Both the position numbers and the translations under genes were made by a program. Positions 1-7,807 of a DNA stretch of 64,000 bases are shown here, piece by piece (the first letter of the stretch is position 1; every line of letters starts with the position of its first letter). Source of the DNA: Erythrobacter ani. GTDB taxonomy: Bacteria; Pseudomonadota; Alphaproteobacteria; Sphingomonadales; Sphingomonadaceae. Location of the stretch: the NCBI RefSeq assembly GCF_019204025.1, contig NZ_JAGSPB010000003.1, positions 310,001-374,000 on the forward strand. Direction: 5' to 3'. The notes beneath the pieces were generated by a model. It worked only from the letters and a program-made list of their open reading frames with translations, had not been told where the DNA came from and did no database searches.

Positions 1-284
1 GATCCATGCGATCCCGCAGCCGCAACAGTCAGCGGGCCCAGATGTTTCTCGATATCCGTAATGCCGCGGCCGCTCACCAAAGCGCAGCGCCCCTCCAACC
101 TGTCGGCAAGCGCCGAAAGGTATTGGGCCAGCCCCGCGCGCGGATTGATCGCATCTGGGCCAGGCGCCAGTTCTACCAGCGTCCCGTCGAAGTCGAGGAA
201 AAGCGCAACTGGCTGGTCCGCGATCAGCGAAGTGAGCGATGGCGGCGGACCAAGAACGACGCTGGAATGCATGGAGCTTGGCAT
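1..284 (-). CDS. otsB: Trehalose-6-phosphate phosphatase, N-terminal part (cut by window edge)
   Basis: The reading frame gives about 94 residues of a HAD-superfamily phosphatase and runs off the left edge. The HAD motif I LFLDFDGTLVELAPGPDAI carries the nucleophile and acid/base aspartates, followed by ALVSGRGITDIEKHLGPL and the start of an AGSHG motif. This combination is characteristic of trehalose-phosphatase OtsB, which dephosphorylates trehalose 6-phosphate in osmoprotectant synthesis. A TGA stop lies three codons upstream of the ATG at 284, and a second in-frame ATG lies at 272. The C-terminal two thirds is outside the window, so integrity cannot be judged. It probably belongs to the core chromosome with the next three genes. 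Confidence 0.8.
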   Translation of the reverse strand, partial: MPSSMHSSVVLGPPPSLTSLIADQPVALFLDFDGTLVELAPGPDAINPRAGLAQYLSALADRLEGRCALVSGRGITDIEKHLGPLTVAAAGSHG

Positions 285-341
285 AAAGCGTCAGGGCCAT
301 GCGTCAATGAACACGCTGCACTGCAGCAGGTGCTAATCTCG

Positions 342-1967
342 CTATGCCGAAAGCAATCCCCGACCGATAACCTGCGCCTGTATCTCCGCAGCGCCCTCGA
401 AGATGTTGAGAATACGCGCATCGCACAGCACCCGACTGATGGGGTATTCCAGCGCGTAGCCGTTCCCGCCATGAATCTGCACAGCGTTGTCGGCTGCGCT
501 CCATGCGGTACGTGCGGCGAGCAGTTTCGCCATCCCGGCTTCGATATCACAGCGGTTGCCGCGATCCTTTTGCCGCGCCGCGAAATAGGTCAGCTCGCGG
601 CTCATGACGATCTCGACGGCCATTAATGCCAGCTTGTCCGAGACCCGCGGGAACCGGGTCAGCGGCTCGCCAAATTGTTTGCGTCCCTCGGCATAATCGA
701 GCGCAAGATCAAACGCGTTCCAAGCCACGCCAATCGCTCTCGCAGCGGTTTGAATCCGCGCACCCTCGAATGTCCGCATCAGTTGTTTGAAGCCCTGCCC
801 CTCGGCATCGCCCAGCAGGGCATCGTCCGCCACGGCAAAGCCATCGAAACCGAGAGCATATTCCTTCATCCCGCGATAGCCGAGCACTTCGATCTCGCTG
901 CCGTTGATGCCGTCATCGGGAAACGGGTCGGAATCGCTGCCGCGAATCTTTTCAGCGAGGAACATCGATAGTCCCCGGTAGCCCGGTTGATCCGGGTCGG
1001 TGCGCACCAGCAGCGTCATCAGATCGGCCCGGGCCGCGTGGGTAATCCACGTCTTCGCGCCATCGATGCGCCAATCACCGCCTTTCGTTCGCCGCCCCCG
1101 GGTGCGCACGCTGGCGAGATCGGAACCGGTGTCCGGTTCGGTAAAAACTGCTGTCGGCAGGATTGATCCGTCCGCAATACCCGGCAGAAACTTTGCCTTC
1201 TGCGCGACGGTGCCGTTTTCGCCGATCAACTCGCCCGCGATCTCGGAGCGTGTGCCCAGCGATCCAGCACAAATCCATCCGCGCGAAAGCTCTTCGGAAA
1301 CGATCGACATGGCAAGCTTGCCAAGGCCCAGACCGCCATAGCTTTCATCGATACACACTCCGAAAACGCCAAGCTCGGCCATTTCGGCGATGACGCCTTC
1401 CGGGATGAGGTCATCTTCCATGTGCCATTGATGTGCACGCGGCGTTATCCTGTCAGCAGTGAAGGAACGAAATTGCTCACGAACCAAGTCCAGTGTTTCA
1501 TCGCCAAGGCTTTCGTCGGGCCTCGCGCCGCTGCTCAGCAATCGTGCAAATTCGGCGCGCGTTGCCGCAGTGCTTCCTTCGACGAGGAAACGCCGTACCG
1601 CCGGATCGCCGCCAAATACGCTCGCAGCCCCTTCTGCGCCCAATGCCTCGGGACGCACTACTTCGCTGGCACTCATTTGCACACCGTGCACTAGCTGAGC
1701 GCAATACTCCCCAAATCCGATACGGAGGGTCAATTCCTCGATCTTCCCAATCCGTCCGGAAACTTCACCGCGTGCGCACCAGTCGGCCGTCGCCTCCATT
1801 GCAGCGACGCTTGCCGCAACCCAGGCAAAGCCGTGCACCGCATGCTGCTCTGCCGTCAAAAGCGCGGGGTCTGCCGCAACCCGCGCCTGCACAGCCTCTC
1901 GCACCTCATTGGAGTAAGTCTGAGCCGCCTGCGTTGCATCGCGCGCTAATGATATCCATTCGTTCAT
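342..1967 (-). CDS. mcd: Acyl-CoA dehydrogenase, probably (2S)-methylsuccinyl-CoA dehydrogenase
   Basis: This 541-residue flavoenzyme has an extra N-terminal domain of about 150 residues before a complete acyl-CoA dehydrogenase fold (N-terminal helical part from about 165, FTEPDTGSD flavin/substrate segment, RKQFGEP in the C-terminal helical domain). A catalytic-type Glu sits in IFEGAAEIQ near the C-terminus. The length and N-terminal extension match methylsuccinyl-CoA dehydrogenase of the ethylmalonyl-CoA acetate-assimilation pathway, which oxidises (2S)-methylsuccinyl-CoA to mesaconyl-CoA. Ordinary acyl-CoA dehydrogenases are near 380-400 residues. Substrate assignment rests on architecture and family recall; another long acyl-CoA dehydrogenase is possible. 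Pathway partners are not in the window. Confidence 0.75.
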   Translation of the reverse strand: MNEWISLARDATQAAQTYSNEVREAVQARVAADPALLTAEQHAVHGFAWVAASVAAMEATADWCARGEVSGRIGKIEELTLRIGFGEYCAQLVHGVQMSASEVVRPEALGAEGAASVFGGDPAVRRFLVEGSTAATRAEFARLLSSGARPDESLGDETLDLVREQFRSFTADRITPRAHQWHMEDDLIPEGVIAEMAELGVFGVCIDESYGGLGLGKLAMSIVSEELSRGWICAGSLGTRSEIAGELIGENGTVAQKAKFLPGIADGSILPTAVFTEPDTGSDLASVRTRGRRTKGGDWRIDGAKTWITHAARADLMTLLVRTDPDQPGYRGLSMFLAEKIRGSDSDPFPDDGINGSEIEVLGYRGMKEYALGFDGFAVADDALLGDAEGQGFKQLMRTFEGARIQTAARAIGVAWNAFDLALDYAEGRKQFGEPLTRFPRVSDKLALMAVEIVMSRELTYFAARQKDRGNRCDIEAGMAKLLAARTAWSAADNAVQIHGGNGYALEYPISRVLCDARILNIFEGAAEIQAQVIGRGLLSA

Positions 1968-2036
1968 AGGGCGGCGTGCTAGCAGAGCTTTCGCATCAGC
2001 GGGACCGATTGAATTTGTGAGGCGCGGAAAACATTT

Positions 2037-2759
2037 TCAGAGAGCATGCGCCTTCAGCGCTTCGTAGTCGGCGCGGCAGGCCTCCGCCACCTTTGCATAA
2101 TCTCCGTCCAAGTCGGGCAGATTCCCCGGCGCTGCGCCAAAACCGGTCGACGCGTTCACCTTGTCATACCAATGTGCGCCCCAGACACCGTCCTCCGCAT
2201 GCGGTCCCTTCTCCCAAGACAGCATGGCCGGATCCCACGCAATTCCGAGCGCACCGCATAGACTGGACAAGGTACCCTGAGGATCGCGAAGGATGTCGTC
2301 TGAATCGAGCACCGGTGGGGACATTCCGGTTCGATCGCATTCGAACTGAAAATATTCTCGCAATTTCGCAAATCCCAGCATTTCGGCGCTGCGAAGCTCA
2401 TTCTTGTTGCGATAGCTCGCGACCACACGCTCGGGCGCACGGATCAGGAAAGCGTGGCGATGGTTTGAGAAATCAGCAATCGAAACCGGACCGATCATGT
2501 GATGCGGCATATGCTTCTGATACCAAATTGTCTTCCCGCGCGGAGCGATCCCGGATTGAGCCTGGACGATGGAGTGCCAGTCGCAATCCATATCCGCGAT
2601 AGTTTCCGCAGCCAACGGATGCGGCTCGCCGCTGTCTTTCAGGAAACCGCCATAAAACGGCTCATCGGATACCGCGCAATCGCTGCGCGCGCTAAAGCTT
2701 CGCATCATGGCGGTCGATATATTTCGTGGACCGCTCCACATCGCGATGCGAACGGTCAT
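2037..2759 (-). CDS. Sulfotransferase-like P-loop protein paired with the aminotransferase
   Basis: The 240-residue cytosolic protein begins MTVRIAMWSGPRNISTAMM. This glycine-rich SGPRNISTAMM loop is the 5'-phosphosulfate-binding type P-loop of sulfotransferase-like proteins; RAPERVVASY is a likely second nucleotide-binding segment. Its ATG overlaps the stop of the upstream aminotransferase gene by four bases (ATGA), so the two are translationally coupled. From memory, plants carry the same two domains fused in branched-chain-aminotransferase-like proteins, which suggests they act on a common metabolite. No substrate can be named. Confidence 0.75.
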   Translation of the reverse strand: MTVRIAMWSGPRNISTAMMRSFSARSDCAVSDEPFYGGFLKDSGEPHPLAAETIADMDCDWHSIVQAQSGIAPRGKTIWYQKHMPHHMIGPVSIADFSNHRHAFLIRAPERVVASYRNKNELRSAEMLGFAKLREYFQFECDRTGMSPPVLDSDDILRDPQGTLSSLCGALGIAWDPAMLSWEKGPHAEDGVWGAHWYDKVNASTGFGAAPGNLPDLDGDYAKVAEACRADYEALKAHAL

Positions 2760-3670
2760 GCGACATCTCGCTCCATCAGCGCCTTGTACAGACCCTGTAA
2801 TCGTTCGACCATCGGCCCTCGCCGGTCGGTCAGTTGCCGGCCGTCAACCTCTGTCACTGGAACGACGCCGGCAAAGGTCCCTGTGACAAAAGCCTCATCC
2901 GCGCCGTAGACATCCGTGAGCGAGAAGTTTTTCTCAAGCACAGAAATGCCCTCTTCGCAGCAAACCTGGATGACATTGCTGCGAGTAATCCCGCCGAGGC
3001 AATAATCCCCGCTCGAAGTCCAAACCTCGCCTTTTCGGACGATGAAGAAATGCGTCGAGTTGCACGTCGCCACGAAGCCATGCGGATCGAGCATCAGCGC
3101 TTCGTCAGCGCCCGCCTGCGTCGCCTGGATGCACGCCGTGATGCAGTTGAGCTTACTGTGCGAATTCAGCTTCTGATCCTGCACCGCGGGGTCGCCGCGC
3201 CGGACGTGAACGGTGAACAGTCTGATCCCCGATTCGATCGTCGATGGAAGCGGCGCCTTATATTCCGGGATGATCACGATGGTCGCTGGAGAAATTACAA
3301 CGCGAGGGTCCTGATACGGTGTCGAGCGGACGCCTCGCGTCACCATCAGGCGCATATGCACACCCTCGGCGCCGCGCATTCCGTTGCTGTCTATGGTCGC
3401 GTAGAGGCGGTCTGAAAGGTCGCTGCGGCATAAGCCAATATCCATCGCGATCGCCTTCGCGCCCTCGTAGAGCCGATCCAGATGAGCATCCAGAAACGCA
3501 ATTCTGCCGCGATGCAATCGCAGACCTTCCCATACCCCGTCGCCGAGCATGAAACCGCTGTCGAAAACCGAAACAGTCGCTTCCGCCCGGGGCACCAACG
3601 TGCCGTTCACATTGATGAGTACCGTCTCGTTGCGCGGATCGGGCGCGAAATCGTGTGTCCCCTGTGCCAT
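2756..3670 (-). CDS. Class IV (branched-chain-like) aminotransferase
   Basis: The 304-residue protein has the class IV PLP aminotransferase layout: N-terminal VFDSGFMLGDGVWEGLRLHRG, then RLYEGAKAI, then a central SHSKLNCITACIQA segment and ADEALMLDPHGFVATCNSTHFFIV phosphate-binding region (quoted in parts). It would transfer amino groups between an amino acid and a 2-oxo acid in the cytosol. The usual lysine segment in D-amino-acid transaminase and PabC is K-x-L-N; here it reads SKLN, so the PLP lysine lies one residue off that register or the alignment shifts. It is the first gene of a coupled pair with the sulfotransferase-like protein. Substrate is unknown; IlvE function is not assured. 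Confidence 0.8.
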   Translation of the reverse strand: MAQGTHDFAPDPRNETVLINVNGTLVPRAEATVSVFDSGFMLGDGVWEGLRLHRGRIAFLDAHLDRLYEGAKAIAMDIGLCRSDLSDRLYATIDSNGMRGAEGVHMRLMVTRGVRSTPYQDPRVVISPATIVIIPEYKAPLPSTIESGIRLFTVHVRRGDPAVQDQKLNSHSKLNCITACIQATQAGADEALMLDPHGFVATCNSTHFFIVRKGEVWTSSGDYCLGGITRSNVIQVCCEEGISVLEKNFSLTDVYGADEAFVTGTFAGVVPVTEVDGRQLTDRRGPMVERLQGLYKALMERDVA

Positions 3671-3716
3671 CGAGCCTGTTTAGGCGGCTGAGAGCTTCTG
3701 ACAATAGCCTGCCGTT

Positions 3717-3983
3717 TCAATATTTCATGCTCACCATGGCTTCATTCGAGCTCATTAAGGCCCGACGATATTCTTGAGTTCGTGGCACGGAAAACCGTAA
3801 TTCGTCGAAGAATTCAAAGCCCACAGGTTCGTCGGGAGTCTGCAGATCGATAGCAACCTGCCCGAAGCTCTGTTCGATCTTCATGCCGCGTGAGCTAGCG
3901 CGCAAATCGTCCGCGACACTTAGTTTTAACAACAGCTTGTCGCTCCGCTTAGCGATCATCTCAATCGGCTGGACCACGAACAA
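3717..3983 (-). CDS. Small hypothetical protein near the element boundary
   Basis: The open frame encodes up to about 105 residues from a TGA at about 4040; a TTG at 3983 would give 88 residues, beginning FVVQPIEMIAKRSDKLLLKLS. The composition looks protein-like (mixed charged and hydrophobic residues), but there is no ATG or clear ribosome-binding site, no signal peptide, and I recognise no family. It lies on the chromosome side of the putative attachment site and may be the remnant of a longer gene. Confidence 0.35.
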   Translation of the reverse strand: MFVVQPIEMIAKRSDKLLLKLSVADDLRASSRGMKIEQSFGQVAIDLQTPDEPVGFEFFDELRFSVPRTQEYRRALMSSNEAMVSMKY

Positions 3984-4131
3984 GAACTGCTGCCCGATGG
4001 CGCCTCGATTGGCGGACCCGCAATGCTGTCACAGGCCCAACGCTGCTTCCTGCGGACCAAGACAATTCGATCGCGCCATCGGCACGGAATGGCAAGGACG
4101 CAGAACCGAACAGAAATTGGTGAGTTTCCGT

Positions 4132-4148
4132 TGGTAGCGGAGGAGGGA
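4132..4148 (-). other. tRNA-3'-end-like sequence, putative attachment (att) core
   Basis: Read on the minus strand the sequence is TCCCTCCTCCGCTACCA, which looks like the T-stem 3' strand, acceptor strand, discriminator base and CCA of a tRNA gene, with no tRNA body attached. Such orphan 3' ends are left as the distal attachment site when a tyrosine integrase inserts an element in a tRNA gene. It lies between core genes (left) and resistance cargo (right). The tRNA species is not certain and the matching intact tRNA plus integrase are not in the window. Confidence 0.45.
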
Positions 4149-4206
4149 AATATAGAGAGCATATAACGTGCTGATTTACCTAATAAACTTTTTGAGTCGT
4201 CTTGCA

Positions 4207-4227
4207 AATACCCCCATCAATACCCCC
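4207..4227. repeat. Two direct AATACCCCC repeats, possible integrase arm sites
   Basis: AATACCCCC occurs at 4207-4215 and 4219-4227, a 12-base period. Read on the minus strand these are GGGGGTATT repeats, similar to the repeated GGGGGTA boxes often seen beside P4-type integrase attachment sites. On the minus strand they precede the tRNA-like end at 4132-4148, the order expected at the distal end of an integrated element. Confidence 0.45.
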
Positions 4228-4301
4228 AAAATCGGACAGATGAGATAAAGCGCCTTTGGCAAACGACGACTTGTTATTCGTAGTGACTGGTAAAACGAGC
4301 G

Positions 4302-4320
4302 TCGGCCGTTTTTGGGCCGA
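4302..4320 (-). terminator. Possible hairpin terminator of the lipoprotein operon
   Basis: TCGGCC (4302-4307) and GGCCGA (4315-4320) form a 6-bp stem around a 7-base loop just downstream of the stop of the minus-strand lipoprotein gene. No T-run follows, so termination is uncertain. Confidence 0.3.
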
Positions 4321-4340
4321 TCAGAAGGCGAAACGCCAGG

Positions 4341-4751
4341 TCACGATCCATGCGCCTGATCGGACATCGAGGGCATGTCATGGTCGGGCATGGATGGCAT
4401 ATAGTGGCCCGCATGAGGATCGGGTGTGTTGCTAGGCTGGGCATTCACCGGCGGGGGAGTGGCCGCAGGGGACGACGCTACTACCGGAGTGCTCGCCGGT
4501 CGGTCTGGTTGCCTACCGGCAGTCGCAGCTTCACCCGACCGGTTCGTGTTGGCCTCTCCAGCGGGAAAGGCAGCGTTGTCTCTTTCGCCTTCGCCAGCAC
4601 CTGTGCTCTCGGTCGGCGGGGCCGTATACAGTGGCAAGGCTTCAGCTTCTGATGAAGTGTCCTGCGTCTGATCACAGGCAGCGAGCCCTAGCCCCAATGC
4701 CGCCGCAGCAAGGGGGGCAACAAACGCGTTCCGATTTGATCTGCGCATCAT
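4341..4751 (-). CDS. Met/His-containing lipoprotein, first gene at the element edge
   Basis: The 136-residue protein starts MMRRSNRNAF; AAGGAT precedes this ATG pair, and longer in-frame extension lacks a signal. A lipoprotein signal ends in LGLGLAAC (lipobox Cys near residue 29). The mature part is Pro/Ala/Thr-rich and disordered, ending with a metal-binding-like tail HAGHYMPSMPDHDMPSMSDQAHGS in which Met and His alternate. This tail resembles the Met/His repeats of the periplasmic copper proteins further right, so a periplasmic copper-binding role is inferred. It follows the DUF2231 gene with eight bases between and should be co-transcribed. Confidence 0.7.
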   Translation of the reverse strand: MMRRSNRNAFVAPLAAAALGLGLAACDQTQDTSSEAEALPLYTAPPTESTGAGEGERDNAAFPAGEANTNRSGEAATAGRQPDRPASTPVVASSPAATPPPVNAQPSNTPDPHAGHYMPSMPDHDMPSMSDQAHGS

Positions 4752-4759
4752 TCTATCCT

Positions 4760-5389
4760 TCAAAGCCAGGAGATACCAAGATGATTGGCACCGTGCGCAA
4801 GCTCGCCGCCCAGAAATCCCTGCACCAGCACTAGAGCGGCCATGGCAAAGATTGCGGCGCGAAACGCGGTCCGGCTCGCGGAAGCACGGCTCGCCAGATA
4901 GGCCATCGCCAGACCGAGAACCGCGATCAGCATTCCGTTCCAGCGATGAACCTGCATCGCAGTATCTCCGCCGAACCAGAGACCGGTATGGATCCAACCG
5001 AATATGGCCGCCACGACCGCCCCGGCGGCACCGCCATAAACAAGTACGCGCACTGCCGACTCTAGGCCTGTGCCCTTCCGTGCGATGACGAATAGCTCGG
5101 TGAGAGCGGCCATAAAGAACAAGGCGATCGGAAAGTGTACGGTGGCGGGATGCAGCGACTTGAGCACACCGACCACGCCCTTGTCGCCTTCGTCTGCATC
5201 TTGTCCCTTCGCCCCGTCATGATCAGCAGCCGTGTCGCCGTGCCCCTGCGCAGCCTGGATATCTTTTGACGCCGCATCGGAGACGACAGCACTGGCCGCT
5301 TCGCCATGTTCCTCGTCGCCATGGGCCTGGGCCGGACTTATCCAGAGCAGACTGGCGGCCACAATAGCCATGAATTGTATTCGTTTCAT
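4760..5389 (-). CDS. DUF2231-type membrane protein with His/Asp-rich exported segment
   Basis: The 209-residue protein has a signal peptide (cleavage about AQA-HG), a His/Asp/Glu-rich periplasmic stretch (residues about 24-70, HGDEEHGE and HGDTAADHDG), then a four-helix membrane domain with SLHPATVHFPIALFF, the hallmark of DUF2231. That family has conserved His residues in the membrane and is often found with metal or cytochrome genes. Function is unknown; the His-rich segment and the neighbours suggest copper handling in the inner membrane or periplasm. It is the first gene of a two-gene operon with the lipoprotein. Confidence 0.75.
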   Translation of the reverse strand: MKRIQFMAIVAASLLWISPAQAHGDEEHGEAASAVVSDAASKDIQAAQGHGDTAADHDGAKGQDADEGDKGVVGVLKSLHPATVHFPIALFFMAALTELFVIARKGTGLESAVRVLVYGGAAGAVVAAIFGWIHTGLWFGGDTAMQVHRWNGMLIAVLGLAMAYLASRASASRTAFRAAIFAMAALVLVQGFLGGELAHGANHLGISWL

Positions 5390-5604
5390 TCTCTACGGGC
5401 TCCGGTCTTGGCGATGGTCGTGCAACCTATTGTGTCTGTAATGCTCTGCGAACCTTCATCTCTTGCGGTGATAGAGCGCGGCGATCGTCGACGCGTGAGG
5501 GTTCAAATTTTACTCACGAGATGGTCGGACCTCCTGCCTTGCACCGCGCCCTGGTAAGAGTGTGGCCAGGCTCAGGCACAAAGCGAGAGCCCGGCCACCG
5601 CCTC
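5390..5604. other. Intergenic region with one inverted repeat
   Basis: No gene is seen. CGTGAG (5494-5499) and CTCACG (5513-5518) form an inverted repeat with an AT-rich 13-base centre, about 110 bases upstream of the DUF2231 start on the minus strand. It could be an operator or the end of the next transcript. Confidence 0.3.
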
Positions 5605-5994
5605 CTAATCGTCTTGCGCCATGTTCTCGTGAGCCGCCATCTGCTCCATCATGTCATGCATCATCATCATGTGCTGGTGACAGGCCGCCATCATATCGGC
5701 GTTGTCCCCCTGCATCATGCCCGCCATGTGTTCCTGCATTTTTGCACGATGTTCGGCCATAAGCCTTTGGCGTTCGGCAGGATCGCTCGCCGCGTGGGCC
5801 TGCTGCATCAGCGCGCGCATTTCAGCCATCTTCTCGCGGTGGGCCGTCATGGCCGCCGAATCCTGCATCATATGGCCAGCGTGTGACTGCTGCTGCGCCG
5901 CCGCTTGATCCCCGTGGTCATGCTGTTGCCGGGCCATTGCCGGGGTGGTTGCCAGGCCGGTGGCGAGCGCGAAAGCTAGAACTGTCAGTTTCAT
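5605..5994 (-). CDS. Small Met/His-rich periplasmic protein
   Basis: The start at 5994 (MKLTVLAFALATGLA) has AAAGGAAA upstream; the longer frame has no signal. After a signal peptide (cleavage near AMA-RQQ) the 129-residue product is rich in His, Met and Gln: QQHDHGDQ, SHAGHMM, then helical EKMAEMRALMQQ and a C-terminal CHQHMMMMHDMMEQMAAHENM cluster (quoted in pieces; one Cys). These are typical soft-metal ligands, so periplasmic copper or silver binding is inferred. A match to the shared TTGAGGG-N16-CGTAAA promoter lies 53-81 bases upstream, which ties it to the sigma-factor regulon. Confidence 0.7.
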   Translation of the reverse strand: MKLTVLAFALATGLATTPAMARQQHDHGDQAAAQQQSHAGHMMQDSAAMTAHREKMAEMRALMQQAHAASDPAERQRLMAEHRAKMQEHMAGMMQGDNADMMAACHQHMMMMHDMMEQMAAHENMAQDD

Positions 5995-6046
5995 GGTCGA
6001 TTTCCTTTCGTCGGTCTTGCGGTGGATGCTGTGTGCAGTCATCCTC

Positions 6047-6075
6047 TTTACGCAGCCGCCATCTCTTCCCCTCAA
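6047..6075 (-). promoter_or_regulatory. Predicted ECF sigma promoter, site 1
   Basis: On the minus strand TTGAGGG (6069-6075) is followed by exactly 16 bases and CGTAAA (6047-6052). The same -35/-10 pair with the same spacing occurs at three further places in the copper region. Transcription would begin near 6040 and read into the Met/His-rich protein gene at 5994. Confidence 0.65.
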
Positions 6076-6217
6076 ACAATCCGCAGCAGCGGTGGGGCTG
6101 GTGGGCCGAAGCACGGCCGGTTGCAGCGGTGCTGTTTTTCGGCCACCTTTTTGAGAGAAGCCGATAACGACGAATGGGGAGTATCATGGTGCCAGCAGAG
6201 CCGTCGGAGAAGCAGTC

Positions 6218-6505
6218 GTGAGCACGGTCAATGAGAACGGCAGCTGGGATATCCCGGAGCCCGATCATGCCGAACTGGTGCAAATGCGCATTCGCCTCAT
6301 AACTCTCGAGAACATAGTTCTCGGCCTTTTGTCCGGGGCGAGCGATGAACAGATCGAACAGATCAGGAAACGAGCGGACATGATCGAACCGCGCCCTGAG
6401 GCGAGCCGACATCCGCTTACCGAACTGGCAGCAGGTGACATGCGGAAATTTCTCGAACGCGCTGCTCGCATGGCCAAGACCGAGAGCCGCGAAGACCGTG
6501 ACTGA
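6218..6505 (+). CDS. Hypothetical 95-residue cytosolic protein
   Basis: A GTG start at 6218 is preceded by GGAGAAG six bases upstream. The protein is charged and helical (VQMRIRLITLENIVLGLLSG, then EQIEQIRKRADM), lacks Cys, signal or membrane segments, and probably forms a short coiled coil. I recognise no family. It is on the opposite strand to the copper genes, upstream of a small membrane protein. Confidence 0.5.
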   Translation: MSTVNENGSWDIPEPDHAELVQMRIRLITLENIVLGLLSGASDEQIEQIRKRADMIEPRPEASRHPLTELAAGDMRKFLERAARMAKTESREDRD

Positions 6506-6598
6506 TTCACGCTTCGGGGCGCCAAGGACTCTGTCCGGGACCTGGAAATCCGGACGATCGCTATTTGCTTGCGCAGATTTTTCGGGCGTACCTGCAGC

Positions 6599-7039
6599 AT
6601 GACCAGAACCCATTGGCTGATCTTTTTTTGTGGAAGCCTGATCGCGTTCGTCTGGGAGATTTTCCAGATGCCGTTTTTCAAGCCGGGAAATCTCGAGCCT
6701 TATGAGCAGACCATTCGCTGCGGCATTGCAAGCCTGGGCGATGGCGTGATCCTGCTGACAGCGTATAGCCTTGCAGCATTGCGCGGCGGGCGCGCGTGGC
6801 CCTGGCAAGCCGCCAAAATGCCCTATGCGGTCTATTTCGGTTTCGGGCTTGTCGTCGCCATCGCCGTTGAAATGATCGCTACTTCGCTTCCGGCAGAAAG
6901 CTTCCTGAGCTGGCGCTACAGCGATTTGATGCCGCAGGAGCCAATCACGGGTCTGGCGCTGATTCCGATCGCGATGTGGACGATCGTGCCGGCGCTCACG
7001 ATCCTTCTGGTCCGCTTTGCCCGAGCCGAACCTGATTAA
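6599..7039 (+). CDS. Small four-helix membrane protein
   Basis: From the ATG at 6599 the product is 146 residues with about four hydrophobic segments (WLIFFCGSLIAFVWEIFQM; GIASLGDGVILLTAYSLAAL; VYFGFGLVVAIAVEMIA; ITGLALIPIAMWTIVPALTILL). An upstream TTG at 6569 would add ten residues. The pattern Trp-Glu in helix 1 and Asp/Glu residues within the membrane are notable. I do not recognise the family; similar small membrane proteins accompany copper and heavy-metal clusters. It is convergent with the PepSY gene. Confidence 0.55.
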   Translation: MTRTHWLIFFCGSLIAFVWEIFQMPFFKPGNLEPYEQTIRCGIASLGDGVILLTAYSLAALRGGRAWPWQAAKMPYAVYFGFGLVVAIAVEMIATSLPAESFLSWRYSDLMPQEPITGLALIPIAMWTIVPALTILLVRFARAEPD

Positions 7040-7052
7040 ACTGGGAGCGGCT

Positions 7053-7787
7053 TCAGGGGGCATTCGGCACATGTTTCGCCCGCCGCCTGATCCAAGGGAA
7101 CCGGTTGGCAAGCAAGACAAAGCCCGAAACCGCGATGATTGTCCCGCCGATCCCGAACAACAGCAGCCACCAGCTGTTGATCCGGTCGCGCTGCGTCCAG
7201 TCCATAATATGCAGCCCCCAGACAAAGTCGAACAAGCGCCAGGTGTCGCTGCGGGCAGCGAGCACCGAGCCGCTGGATGCATCGATGTAGACGCGGGTAT
7301 TATCCTCATCGCCGTAAGTGATCTGCCACGCCGGGAACGGACCCCGGAATTCGGTCCCGACAGCGTCTTCGATGAGGCGTGTGGTCGCTACGGTGGTCGG
7401 TGGCCCGGTCCAGGCACGTCGGGCGATGGCCCGTGCGCTCGCGGCGGGAAGGGGCGAGATGAGCATGCCGCTATCCGGGTCGCGGAGCGTGACGCTTCCA
7501 TCGTCCCGGCGGACCTCGGTTACGGCCCTGCCGGCGACCGCGCGCGTCGCAAGGGAAACCACCCCCTCTCTGCTATCGAGCCATTCTGGCATGACAGCAT
7601 CGGCGGGCAGAACCTCCGGCGCGCGCGAAACGACATGTTCGGACCGAACCTCTTCGATGTCGAGGAACGACATCAGCGCCCCGGTGATCATCCACAGTAG
7701 CACCTGGACGCCGACAAAGACTGCCAGCCATTTGTGAAGCTTGCTGCCCAGCACATGAAGACGCAGCTTGAAAGAGCGTGTCGCCAA
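7053..7787 (-). CDS. PepSY-associated transmembrane protein
   Basis: The TTG at 7787 is the only start after an in-frame TGA and has GGGGGA upstream. The 244-residue protein has an N-terminal helix (LHKWLAVFVGVQVLLWMITGALM), a periplasmic PepSY-like domain (residues about 45-190, WQITYGDEDNTRVYIDASSGSVLA) and a C-terminal helix (SWWLLLFGIGGTIIAVSGFVLL). The HKW and GLHIMDW motifs are typical of PepSY_TM proteins, some of which assist metal or siderophore reduction at the inner membrane. It is the last gene of the sigma-copAB operon, 20 bases after the SnoaL-like gene. Confidence 0.75.
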   Translation of the reverse strand: MATRSFKLRLHVLGSKLHKWLAVFVGVQVLLWMITGALMSFLDIEEVRSEHVVSRAPEVLPADAVMPEWLDSREGVVSLATRAVAGRAVTEVRRDDGSVTLRDPDSGMLISPLPAASARAIARRAWTGPPTTVATTRLIEDAVGTEFRGPFPAWQITYGDEDNTRVYIDASSGSVLAARSDTWRLFDFVWGLHIMDWTQRDRINSWWLLLFGIGGTIIAVSGFVLLANRFPWIRRRAKHVPNAP

Positions 7788-7807
7788 TCGGTGTTCCCCC
7801 GATCAGA

